This document shows positions 26,758 through 36,085 of a DNA stretch of 64,000 nucleotides, in pieces. The stretch lies in NCBI GenBank assembly GCA_028095005.1, contig CM051462.1, forward strand, positions 124,176,752-124,240,751, given 5' to 3'. The stretch is from Rhynchospora pubera. Lineage: Eukaryota; Streptophyta; Magnoliopsida; Poales; Cyperaceae. The notes under the pieces are model-generated. The model was not told the origin of the DNA. It made no database searches and saw only the letters and a program-made list of their open reading frames with translations. Numbering within the stretch: position 1 is the first letter of the stretch; every line of letters starts with the position of its first letter. Made by a program: the position numbers and the translations under genes.

Positions 26758-26767
26758 TCTCCCTCTT
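26758..26767 (-). other. Polypurine tract of the copia element
   Basis: On the element strand AAGAGGGAGA lies directly against the TGTTAG start of the 3' LTR. This is the expected primer site for plus-strand DNA synthesis. Confidence 0.8.
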
Positions 26768-28021
26768 GGAGACATCGTTGCCAAACACAGAGTCAGACCT
26801 CATACGGCAAATGGACCGTGCGACCAGTGCATACACCTGTCAAGCGGGAGCTAAAACGCCTCACCATAACATAGTTAAGGCCAGCGAGAAAGCATCTACC
26901 CTTTTATAAAAACAGTTAGATAATTGTGTATACTAGTACCTTAGATACATTCAAATTTGCACTAGATTGGACATTATCGACCGCTCAATGATACATGTCC
27001 TTTCCTTTTCAGTCTTAGTCCGCTGTATGTTCCCAACCTCAGTCCAAATGACGAGTTTGGTGGATCCTGAACACCAACAGATCTCTCATTTGTGCAAATC
27101 GAATCTGATCTTTCTTTTGTCTCATGAAAGTCAGAACAAAACCAGTCGCTTTCCCAGCAATGCCCCGACAGGCGGAATATGCATCACCATAGGGTACACA
27201 CCAAAGTAGCAGGCACTGATCATGTCCCTCATGACATAGTCAAAAGTCAAAGGGTACGTAATTGTGGAACTCACACAATGGGGAGTCATACGGTCTTGGT
27301 CCTGGAACCACTCAACCCATCTTCCAAGAGTCGCCTAGCACATGTGGTATGAGCACATGTTACAACGAATCATCTGCACCAACAGACGTGTGTTCACATT
27401 CGCTGTACGAGTCTAGATTCAGTTTGCAAATCAAGTGTCTATGGTCTAGACCACTCCTTATTGCAACTAATCCTGAGATTCTCCACTTAAACACTCCCAG
27501 AGTTTTAAGGAGATTCTCACCTCGGCTTTAATTTGAACTATATGATTGTTGGGGATACAATCATATCGGATCGCCTAAAAGAAGACAAGCCTCATTTCAG
27601 TCCCAGACTGAAGCGACATTGAGTTTCGACCACCCCAGGTGGCTCCTTAGTCCTTGACTAAGCGCACATAACTCAATCTAGTCTCATCTCTACATGCCCC
27701 TGGCATTAGAGGTGATTTCTCGTGTGAGCGAGACAATCTCAAGTTCAAATACACACTACCATTCATGCTAACATTTAATTGAACAATAACAGGCAATTCA
27801 ATATAAAAATGAATGCAAATGTCTTAATATATATCAATAAAACATAATTGTTCAAACACATACACACATACACAAGTCTGAAAAATTGGACCGGGCCGTC
27901 CCAGATTCCGGACGGGCCGTCCCAGCCTAAAACAGGCCACGCCCCAGCTGTTTTTCAGTGTTCAGACGGTCCTGCTGAAATCCGGACGGGCCGCCCCAAT
28001 CTGGGACGGGCCGTTCCAATC
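26768..28021 (-). other. Long 3' untranslated region of the copia element
   Basis: About 1.25 kb between the pol stop and the polypurine tract, with no long frame on the element strand. Copia elements usually have a short stretch here. It carries a palindrome cluster at its pol-proximal end. Frames of 80-96 codons on + are not supported as genes. Confidence 0.7.
27887..28019. repeat. Palindrome cluster just 3' of pol
   Basis: Four full copies and one partial copy, including GGGACGGGCCGTTCCA and CGGACGGGCCGTCCCA, start two bases after the pol stop codon. These have the G-centred GGGCCG form that also prevails in the LTR. Confidence 0.85.
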
Positions 28022-31000
28022 CTAGGATCCGCCTGCAGATCTCAAACCCATGATTCTAACCATCTTAAGGAACTGCATCCTAGCTATGGCCTTTGTAAAT
28101 GGGTCTGCCACCATCTCGTCGGTGGAAATGTGCTCTAACACAATCTTTTTGTGTTCTTGTCTGTCTCTAACAAAGTGATATCTCATGTCAATATGTTTGC
28201 CTTTTCCATGATACTTGGGGTCTTTAGAGAATGCTATAGCAGCAGTGCTATCACAATAAATAGTCACAGGTCCGATGGGCACCTTGACCACCCCCAGTTC
28301 CTTTAGGAAACGTCTCAACCATATTGCCTCTTGGGCAGCCGCAGAACATGCAATGTACTCGGCCTCCATGGTGGATAAAGCAACACACGTTTGCTTTTTA
28401 CTAGCCCAAGAGATTACACTCTTACCAAGCATGAAAATGAAACCTGAAGTGGACTTGCGCTCATCCAAGTCTCCACCCCAATCAGCATCCGAATAGCCGA
28501 CTAAATTCAGGTCTCTGCCTTGGTAGCATAGCACATAATCAGATGTGCCCTTGAGATATCTCAAAATCCTCTTGACTGCTTGCCAATGAGCAAATCCAGG
28601 ATTCGATTGAAATCGGCTGACAAGACTCACCGCATAACATATATCGGGTCTTGTACACATCATGGCATACATCAAGCTTCCAACTGCACTTGAGTACTGC
28701 ACTTTTTCCATCTTATCTTTTTCCTCATTTGTCTTGGGACATATGTCACTGCTCAAGCTTGTGTTCTTGTCAATAGGAGTGTCAACCGATCGACATTCAG
28801 CCATGTCAAATCGTTCAAGAATCTTCTTCACATAAGTTTCTTGAGATAAACTGAGAAACCTCTTGGTTCTATCTCGAGTTATCTTGACACCTAGCACAAA
28901 ACTAGCTTCACCCATGTCTTTCATGTCAAATGTAGAGGACAACCAAGTCTGCGTTGAACCAATCAGCGACTTGTTGTTACCTGTAAGCAATATGTCATCC
29001 ACATACAATGTCATGATCAAGAACCCACCCATGGACCTCTTTACATACACACAATGATCCTCTTCCATCACCTCAAAGCCGTTTGACAAGACAGCTTGGT
29101 GGAATCGGAGGTTCCATTGTCGTGATGCTTGCTTGAGACCATATATGGAACGACGAAGTTTGCACACCTTGTGCTCCTTCCCATTAATCACAAACCCTTC
29201 AGGCTGTGCCATATATATCTCCTCTTGCAATTCTCCATTGAGAAATGCAGTCTTTACGTCCATTTGGTATAGTTCTAGATCCATTGCAGCGACAATTGCT
29301 AGGATCAAGCGGATAGAGGCAAACCTAACCACAGGAGAAAAGGTTTCCTCATAATCCACTCCCTCTACTTGGGTGAATCCTTTTGCAACCAAGCGAGCTT
29401 TGTAACGCTCAATTGACCCGTCACTTTTACGTTTGACTTTGAGAACCCATTTGCTCCCAACAGCCTTACGATCTCGTGGTAAGTCAACTAAGTCCCAGAC
29501 CTGATTCTTCTTCATGGAATCAATCTCCTCTTGCATGGCCAGCAACCATTCCTTAGAGTTAGAGCCAGAAAGTGCTTCTCGCACATTCCTTGGTTCATCC
29601 AAATCGATAGCCTTAACAGCCCTATTGCGTTTAGGCTTATCATCCTCTTTCGGTACAACCAAACCATCCAAAGCGGCCATGAACATTTCCCCCCCTTCGA
29701 TCTGAAATCTTCGGCGGGGTACTCTTTCCCGTTCAGACCTACGAGGTTCTGCTTCAACCTGTCTGTTTTCATCATTGGGACGGTCCGCCCCAGACCTAGG
29801 ACGGTCCGTTCCAGTCAGATCAGGAGAATAATCTCGCAGCTGGGACGGTCTGCCCCAGCCTTGGGACGGTCCGCCCCAGTCTTGGGACGGTCCGTTCCAA
29901 CTGTCGAGATTGACTCGTTGAGTTCCCTCTTCTGCAATTGACCTGGTCTCAGGAGGTTGAGCCTCCACCTCTTGACCAATATCAACATTGACAGAAGGAA
30001 TGTCCTCATAGAGTCCTTGCAGTCGTGAAACCTCATTTTTCTTTGGAAAGTCGCTCTCAAGGAATGTTGCATCTCTCGACTCTATTTCCGTGACAGTCCC
30101 GCTCAGATCCTCTCTAACAAACACGTGGCCCTTGGAAGCTTCAGAGTACCTTATAAAGATACACTTCCTCCCTCTCGGACCAAGCTTCCCATGTTTGTGA
30201 GACGGATCATGGACATAAGCCAAACAACCCCATGGATGGAGATTACCCAAATCTGGTTTTCGTCCAGTCCATAACTCGTAGGGGGTGGCTGTCACAGATT
30301 TCGAAGGGACACGGTTCAGAACATATGCGGCTGTCAACAGCGCATCTCCCCAATACGAAATTGGTAGACTTGCTTGTGCCATCATAGATCTAACCATTTC
30401 CAACAAGGTTCTATTACGCCTTTCAGCAACACCATTTTGTTGTGGCGTGTAGGGAGTTGTCAACTGATGAACGATTCCCTTTTCATCACACAAGCTCTTG
30501 AATTGATCTGAGAGGTACTCTCGACCTCGATCTGTCCTAAGAGCTTTCACAAGTCCATTTTGTTGATTCTCAACCATCGCCAAGTACTTTGTGAAGCAAC
30601 CCAGTGCCTCTGACTTGTGGGAGATCAAATAGACATGACCAAACCTTGTGTGGTCATCTATAAATGTGATGAAATAATAGGCACCATGTCTGGCCCTAAC
30701 ACTCAAAGGACCACAGATGTCCGAGTGTATCAATTGCAAAGGAGTTGTGGCACGAACAGCCTTACCAAAAGGCTTTCGGGTAGCCTTACCCGCTAGACAA
30801 TTCTCACATGTAGGCAAGGAGACCTTGGTTAAGGGACCCAACAGTCCAACCTTAGCCAATCTAGTCATCCTTTCCTGACCTACATGACATAATCTAGCAT
30901 GCCATATCATCATGTTATCATTCACATTAGAAGAAGAAACATTATAAGATAGAGAAGAGCCATCAATTGTGTCTAAAACCATGAATTTATCATTAAGAAA

Positions 31001-32320
31001 TCCATTGCCAATCAACATAGAATTCTGATACAATTCAACACAATTGTTCACAAAAACAACACTCAATCCAGTTTTGACAAGAACTAAAACAGATACAAGA
31101 CTTCGCCTCACATCAGGCGCATACAAAACATCATGGAGAATTAATCTATGTCCGTTGCGAAACATAAGCTCACATGTGCCTATGCCATGCACTTGGACAC
31201 TACTATTATTTCCCATGAAAATCCGTTTGCTTCCTGCCGGTATGCGACGATAGTCCAGAAATGCCGCTCGATCCCTAGCTATGTGGTCAGTTGCTGCAGA
31301 ATCAACAGTCCAAACAGGAGTGTTATCAGTAAGCATAAAGCAACTGGACACAAAAAAAGCTGAATCACAAGCAGATGAGTTCTGGATGGTCCGTTCTGCA
31401 TCAGAACGGTCCGTCCCAGAATCTAAGGGAATTGGGACGGTCCGCCCCACTTTGGAACGGTCCGCCCCAAAAGGTTCAGAGGGTACCTTTTTCGGCTTCG
31501 TGCAATCACGAGCGAAATGTCCCACCTGATCACAGTTGAAGCAAGCCCCCTTGGGCTTCTCCTTCCCTTTACCGCGCTTCTTGCTGCGCTTCTTGTCAAC
31601 CTTGGCATTGGCCACGCCATTGCCACCCGCATTTTTCTTGGAACCGGAATTCTGCCTCGGTTTCCTTTGCGAGTTCTTAGAGGCGGCAATCATTGCCTCT
31701 CCAGCCGCCTTATCGGCTCTCTCAGCCAATAAGCGGTCCTCCTCCAACTCCACATGACGCGCCACCTCATCAAAGGTGCGTATGTTGTCATTGTGAGTCA
31801 AATTGACTCTCATGTGCTCCCATGAGCGAGGTAGAGAGCGGATGACAGCTTGCACTTGCTGCTCATTCGAGATGACATGACCCGCTTGCTGCAACTCACT
31901 AATCATGTTAGACATGGCTAAGATATGCTCCCTCATAGAGTGCTCAGGGCGCTTCTTATAGCCGTCAAACCTTAGTGTAAGTTGCCGGATCCTGGTGGTT
32001 GAAGTACCACCATACTGGAGCTTGACCGCCTCCCACAGCTCTTTTGTGGTGCGGTGCCTCTCAAACCTGAGGAGAAGATCATTGGACATGCTACTCAGCA
32101 ACGTTATGCGAGCGGCACGGTCCTTCTTCCTGAAATCCTCATTGGCCTGAACTCGCCTTGGATTGGTCCTTTCGGCTTCAGTGAGTTCTTTTGTGAGTGG
32201 CTCATGCAAGTCCTGCATCTCAAGGAGAAATTGAACCTTACGATGCCAAACATCGTAATTGTTGCTCGTCAGTTTCTCACCAGCATTGAGATCAACGACT
32301 ATGCTCTTATTTGCCGACAT
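28022..32320 (-). CDS. Copia gag-pol polyprotein
   Basis: One frame without stops, 1432 residues from the ATG at 32320. An in-frame ATG 12 codons earlier is possible but less likely. On the element strand the order is as follows. First comes a UBN2-type gag region (about 1-215) and a CCHC knuckle CFNCDQVGHFARDC. Then comes an aspartic protease with the active site read as V-D-S-A-A-T-D, where D-S-G is usual. Next are the integrase HHCC zinc region (HARLCHVG ... CENCLAGKA) and a DDE-type core starting DICGPL. Last are the copia reverse transcriptase with YVDDILL and an RNase H with SDADWGG and MEAEYIA. Products form virus-like particles and copy and insert the element DNA. Two Pro/Gly/Asp-rich linkers, before protease and between integrase and reverse transcriptase, are made of the palindromic repeat read in different frames. 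Lineage within Ty1-copia was not assigned. Confidence 0.95.
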   Translation of the reverse strand: MSANKSIVVDLNAGEKLTSNNYDVWHRKVQFLLEMQDLHEPLTKELTEAERTNPRRVQANEDFRKKDRAARITLLSSMSNDLLLRFERHRTTKELWEAVKLQYGGTSTTRIRQLTLRFDGYKKRPEHSMREHILAMSNMISELQQAGHVISNEQQVQAVIRSLPRSWEHMRVNLTHNDNIRTFDEVARHVELEEDRLLAERADKAAGEAMIAASKNSQRKPRQNSGSKKNAGGNGVANAKVDKKRSKKRGKGKEKPKGACFNCDQVGHFARDCTKPKKVPSEPFGADRSKVGRTVPIPLDSGTDRSDAERTIQNSSACDSAFFVSSCFMLTDNTPVWTVDSAATDHIARDRAAFLDYRRIPAGSKRIFMGNNSSVQVHGIGTCELMFRNGHRLILHDVLYAPDVRRSLVSVLVLVKTGLSVVFVNNCVELYQNSMLIGNGFLNDKFMVLDTIDGSSLSYNVSSSNVNDNMMIWHARLCHVGQERMTRLAKVGLLGPLTKVSLPTCENCLAGKATRKPFGKAVRATTPLQLIHSDICGPLSVRARHGAYYFITFIDDHTRFGHVYLISHKSEALGCFTKYLAMVENQQNGLVKALRTDRGREYLSDQFKSLCDEKGIVHQLTTPYTPQQNGVAERRNRTLLEMVRSMMAQASLPISYWGDALLTAAYVLNRVPSKSVTATPYELWTGRKPDLGNLHPWGCLAYVHDPSHKHGKLGPRGRKCIFIRYSEASKGHVFVREDLSGTVTEIESRDATFLESDFPKKNEVSRLQGLYEDIPSVNVDIGQEVEAQPPETRSIAEEGTQRVNLDSWNGPSQDWGGPSQGWGRPSQLRDYSPDLTGTDRPRSGADRPNDENRQVEAEPRRSERERVPRRRFQIEGGEMFMAALDGLVVPKEDDKPKRNRAVKAIDLDEPRNVREALSGSNSKEWLLAMQEEIDSMKKNQVWDLVDLPRDRKAVGSKWVLKVKRKSDGSIERYKARLVAKGFTQVEGVDYEETFSPVVRFASIRLILAIVAAMDLELYQMDVKTAFLNGELQEEIYMAQPEGFVINGKEHKVCKLRRSIYGLKQASRQWNLRFHQAVLSNGFEVMEEDHCVYVKRSMGGFLIMTLYVDDILLTGNNKSLIGSTQTWLSSTFDMKDMGEASFVLGVKITRDRTKRFLSLSQETYVKKILERFDMAECRSVDTPIDKNTSLSSDICPKTNEEKDKMEKVQYSSAVGSLMYAMMCTRPDICYAVSLVSRFQSNPGFAHWQAVKRILRYLKGTSDYVLCYQGRDLNLVGYSDADWGGDLDERKSTSGFIFMLGKSVISWASKKQTCVALSTMEAEYIACSAAAQEAIWLRRFLKELGVVKVPIGPVTIYCDSTAAIAFSKDPKYHGKGKHIDMRYHFVRDRQEHKKIVLEHISTDEMVADPFTKAIARMQFLKMVRIMGLRSAGGS
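29776..29899. repeat. Palindrome cluster inside pol, integrase to reverse transcriptase linker
   Basis: Five copies of the TGGGACGGTCCGYYCCA type. On the coding strand three are read as W-x-G/R-P-S-Q and two as G-x-D-R-P, i.e. in two frames. Confidence 0.9.
31382..31469. repeat. Palindrome cluster inside gag-pol, between zinc knuckle and protease
   Basis: Four copies, read on the coding strand as G-A-D-R-S, G-R-T-V-P, G-T-D-R-S and E-R-T-I. This uses two frames, one of them not used in the pol linker. Confidence 0.9.
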
Positions 32321-33282
32321 CTTTCTACAAAATAGAGACAAAGCACATGTATGCATGTTAGCATCAACACATATGATATAACTCCAAGTTATAACATCCA
32401 GTATGCCTCACTGCACAACCCTTGAATCGATCCAAAAGATGATGCAACCTAGCCACGATGATCAAAAGATGACAACCAGGGCCACCAATCAAATCACATG
32501 AACTAAGTGCACCACCTCCCAACCAACTCGATTGGCGCGAGGTTCAGACATTGGTTAAGATACCCAGATCTTAAAATCCAAAGTCACCCGTTGTGTGCTT
32601 TTGGTCTACATGCGAGTCAGAAACCATGAAGGCCTACTCAAGCATGTAACCATTTGTGAGAGGTCTATAGACCTACCATCACTCAACTATGCAAGAATGC
32701 ATGTAATAACCACTGAGTTATCTAGAGGATAAGTCAGAAACCATGTTGGACATACAAGTATGTTCATAATTGGTCAGGTCAAACCACAAGTTTACACAAT
32801 TTTGTTCTGTCAGACAATTGGAACGGTCCGGTCCAACATTGGAACGGTCCGTCCTAGATACAAACTCCAGACTGGTTAAGGGTTTCCAGCCTGGAACGGT
32901 CAGTCCCTCCTCTGGAACGGCCCGTCCCACTGCTGGATCGGACCAGCCTGCACGCCGTCCTGTCAGCAATGTCCTGGGACGGTCCGTCCCAGAGTTGGAA
33001 CGGTCCGGTCCAGACGTTGCTGAAACCCTGATTCTGGCATTTCCAGCGATGGAACTCCTCAGAAGTCAGTTTTCTTTACCAGTATGGTTGTTATACCCTA
33101 AATCGACCTTTCTCCAGTATTTGCTATAAGATCTATCATTAATAATGAGATCTAAGGCCAAAAACTGATTATATATCAAAATTAGAGTCTCCATTAACAA
33201 CCAAAACTCAGACCAGAACAAAACTACCAATATTCATGGTTTCTAGGGGTTAAACAGTACCAAAACTTCGAAAAGAATCTTA
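32321..33282 (-). other. 5' leader of the copia element
   Basis: About 960 bp between the primer-binding site and the gag ATG. It carries a palindrome cluster and no other defined feature. A packaging signal would be expected here but cannot be identified. Confidence 0.6.
32819..33012. repeat. Palindrome cluster in the copia leader
   Basis: Six near-complete copies and one partial. It includes the only perfect form, CTGGGACGGTCCGTCCCAG at 32974-32992, a 19 bp palindrome around a central T. Confidence 0.9.
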
Positions 33283-33296
33283 TGGCTCTGATACCA
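33283..33296 (-). other. Primer-binding site for initiator tRNA-Met
   Basis: On the element strand TGGTATCAGAGCCA, complementary to the 3' end of plant initiator tRNA-Met, one base inside the 5' LTR. This is the usual copia primer. Confidence 0.93.
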
Positions 33297-33297
33297 A

Positions 33298-33914
33298 TGA
33301 AGGTTTTAGTCGGTCCTTGACCTATATGTACATCTAACCTATCACACATGCATAGAGTTCAGATGTACCGCAGCGGAAGTTGATCGATTGCCTAGACTCT
33401 TCTCAAAGCTTTGCTGCAACCCTTGTCTTGCGCTCCAAGTCTTCCTCCGCACGCAACTGGTACACCACAACCTCAGTCAAGGGCTTGGCGTTACCCTTCA
33501 CGAATCCAAGTGCCGGTCGACTCGTGCGTGTGCTTCCTATTGCTCTCCAAGCAATAGGATGGCTCCTCCCTCTTTCTGATCTCTCTCTGGACTCTCTAGG
33601 ATGGTGGTTATCTCAAAAGACACGAGTTCCAACCTTAGAGACGCTTCAGAAGAGAGGGGTATAAATAGCCAGTCTGGAAACAGACCTTTCAGATTCATAA
33701 CTGCTGTCTGGAACGGTCCGGTCCAGAGTTGGACCGGGCCGTCCCAACTGGTTGGACCGGGCCGTTCCAGAATTGGACTGGGCCGTCCCAACCACAGCGA
33801 GACTGTTGGTTTGCCCAGCAAACCAGTCCGTTCCAGAAGTTGGACCGGGCCGTCCCAGAATTGGACCGGGCCGTTCCAACCATAACAACATGGCTCCACA
33901 CACATTTTCTAACA
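33298..33914 (-). repeat. 5' LTR of the copia element
   Basis: 617 bp, the partner of 26141-26757 with one base difference (33621). By analogy it holds the promoter; on the element strand a TATTTATA lies near 33659-33668. A palindrome cluster equivalent to that of the 3' LTR is at 33709-33878. Confidence 0.97.
33709..33878. repeat. Palindrome cluster in the 5' LTR
   Basis: Same six full and one partial copies as in the other LTR, identical in sequence. They lie upstream of the TATA-like box in element orientation. Confidence 0.9.
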
Positions 33915-34060
33915 TTACAAATTCGAATAAGAGATGACATTACTTATTTGTTTATAAGTATTTACTTTGATCGTTTGTATATTTATGTTGTCCGTTTTAT
34001 GTGTTCATTTTTTATTTTGCTATGTTACGGGATGGTAAAACTGTACATGACAGTTATAAA
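33915..34060. repeat. Right half of the foldback repeat split by the copia element
   Basis: ACTTATTTGTTTATAAGTA ... TTTGATCGTTTGTATAT ... GTGTTCATT matches the right arm of the foldback at 35975-36085, with several changes. It is roughly complementary to 26035-26140. Confidence 0.45.
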
Positions 34061-35819
34061 AAATACAATACTTGAAATAGTGAATGCATCAGAGCCACTA
34101 AAATAAAGATGAACAATGAAGATTTTAGACTCCAGACATTATTCATCAGGTCAGAGCCCACATAAACGTGTGTTTTACGCCTTTGAGTTGTGGCACGCCA
34201 TCTCCTCATTGGGTTAAAGAACACCTCTAATTAGGTTTTTTTTATGCTTATATTAATGCATGCCTGAAGGCAGAGACGTGATATGTCAACAAAAAATGAT
34301 CTATGCGGTTAAGAGCGTTGATGCGGATGTCTCTTCTCGTTAATTAAGCATTGAGCGCTGTTATCTTAATATCACTATTGTTATTTTTTAGTGTTATTAT
34401 TAGTTTATTTAATCAGTCCATAATTTGAATGACTGCCTTGCGCATGAGAGCAGCAGCTCTAAAAGAGTTTTCACGAACTCAATCTCTAATTAAAGAAGAG
34501 GGGAGAGGGAAATGAAAAAAACTTTTTATTCTCTCTATCACCTCTTCATCCATTAGAAAGAGGAAATAAACATTCTTTTAATTTTATTCTTTGATTGATT
34601 GGTGGCTCTTCCCTCTTCCCTCTTTCTTGGACACCCTAAATGAAGTGCTTCTAGAGCTTCAATAAACTCTGTCAAATTTCACTTTGGCCCTGATCAAAAT
34701 CATTTCTTTTTTAACATGGGGATTTCATTTCATTAGGAAATATTTTATCAAAATGAACAGATTAATTTGGTGTCATTTTGTTGGAATTTTCATGTTATTA
34801 GATCCAATGAAACCTTGAGGAATCAATTCAAATGAAATGATATCCCACATACAAAAAAAAAAAAAAAAATTATGATCAAGGCCTTTGTTTGTCCTAAAAA
34901 TTCACTTTCACCTTATATGTCTTGAATTCATTATATGTACCCGGCTGTCTGACTTAATATACAATTGTTAGAATTTAATTTAAGTACTTAAAGAATCTAA
35001 CCAGCTGATCACTAAATTAAATATATTAAACTTAATTTACTTTGTATATATGGTTGAACAATAACTTCATATGGTCTAGGATTTAATTGTCATAGCTCCT
35101 TAAACTAAACACTAACCAGTGGCTTAAATTTATAAGTCAGCTTATGTATTTTTATGTCTTAATTAAAAATTTAACTCATGTATTTCACTGTGGGTGACAT
35201 ATATAGTATTTAACTTGACAGATTATCCTAGAAAGTTCACTGGGTTCCATCCAAACTTTGATAATACTCGTTGAAGTTTGCAAAAGATAAATGAAGAAGT
35301 AGCTAAGCACAACTCTTGATCTAACTAATTTGCTCTGACTAATTGTCCTAACTAAATTAATTAATGTTCCTGATTGTCCTGCATGTTGAACATCATTGGA
35401 GTTGTCCAATGGTACGTTTGTGATGCTTTCTACCATATGCATATTTATATTTATACTTCATCATGTGCCGCATCCAATAGTTTGAATTAGTGCCACCCGC
35501 CCAGTTAGTTCCCACATCACACCCAGTTCTTTTATTATTTTTTTTGTCTAAATTTTTTCCAACAGGTGTGGAAGGAAAAGATATCGGCCGGTGGGAAGAA
35601 AATGTTAACGCTAGTTTAACATATATTCCTAACTCCCAACTGGATTTTGCCGCCACACCAGTGATTATGTTCTCACGGGGTTGAGACTTTTTTTTTGATA
35701 CGTACGGGGTTGACACTTGGCACATACAATGATGTCCGGGTGGCGTCAGAATTCAGAAATGAGAAATCTAAATACTCATTTCGATGAAGCATATCTTATT
35801 TAAGTCAGGAATTATAAGT
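34061..35819. other. Intergenic AT-rich DNA
   Basis: No gene seen. Frames of 85-110 codons on - near 35185-35725 overlap and lack family features. A 19 bp A-run is near 34852. Confidence 0.35.
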
Positions 35820-36085
35820 GTCATCGGCAAATATACCATCCCAGCCATCGTTAAATACAAAGTGAACATATACAGTAAATTAAGTGAACATATAGACGAT
35901 CTAAGTGAACACTTACAAACAAATAAGTGTTGTCATCACTTGTTTAGAAGTTTACATGCATATTCAAGTTATTTTCATTGAACTTATTTGTTTGTATGTG
36001 TTCACTTAGATCGTCTATATGTTCACTTTGTTTGTTTTATATGTTTACTTTATATTTAGCGATTACAGGAATGACAAAACTAGAG
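35820..36085. mobile_element. Foldback element with arms of about 110 bp
   Basis: The left arm GTGAACATATAGACGATCTAAGTGAACAC... is matched in inverse by GTGTTCACTTAGATCGTCTATATGTTCAC on the right, around a loop of about 45 bp. Outer ends are not sharply defined and no target duplication was found. Confidence 0.65.

Larger units (their letters stand above)
26141..33914 (-). mobile_element. Full-length Ty1-copia LTR retrotransposon
   Basis: A 7774 bp element on the - strand. It has two 617 bp LTRs (TGTTAG...CTTCA in element orientation), a primer-binding site next to the 5' LTR, a leader of about 930 bp, one gag-pol frame, a long 3' untranslated stretch of about 1.26 kb and a polypurine tract beside the 3' LTR. 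The order protease, integrase, reverse transcriptase, RNase H defines Ty1-copia. The LTRs differ at one base, which implies very recent insertion. All parts needed for autonomous movement appear present. The flanking 5 bp (AATAC at 26136-26140, TTACA at 33915-33919) do not match, so no target duplication is seen. Confidence 0.95.

Noticed and set aside
26223..26909. Several overlapping frames of 63-122 codons on both strands of the LTR (and the same at 33380-34106)
   Set aside because: They arise because the GC-rich palindromic repeats lack stop codons in many frames. They are duplicated exactly in both LTRs and have no domain.
28022..32356. gag-pol start at 32356
   Set aside because: The extra 12 residues lack resemblance to gag. 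The next ATG (32320) begins a typical copia gag N-terminus.
26552..33878. Repeat clusters considered as a CRISPR-like array
   Set aside because: Copies vary, spacing is irregular, they lie in a plant retrotransposon, and no cas genes exist.
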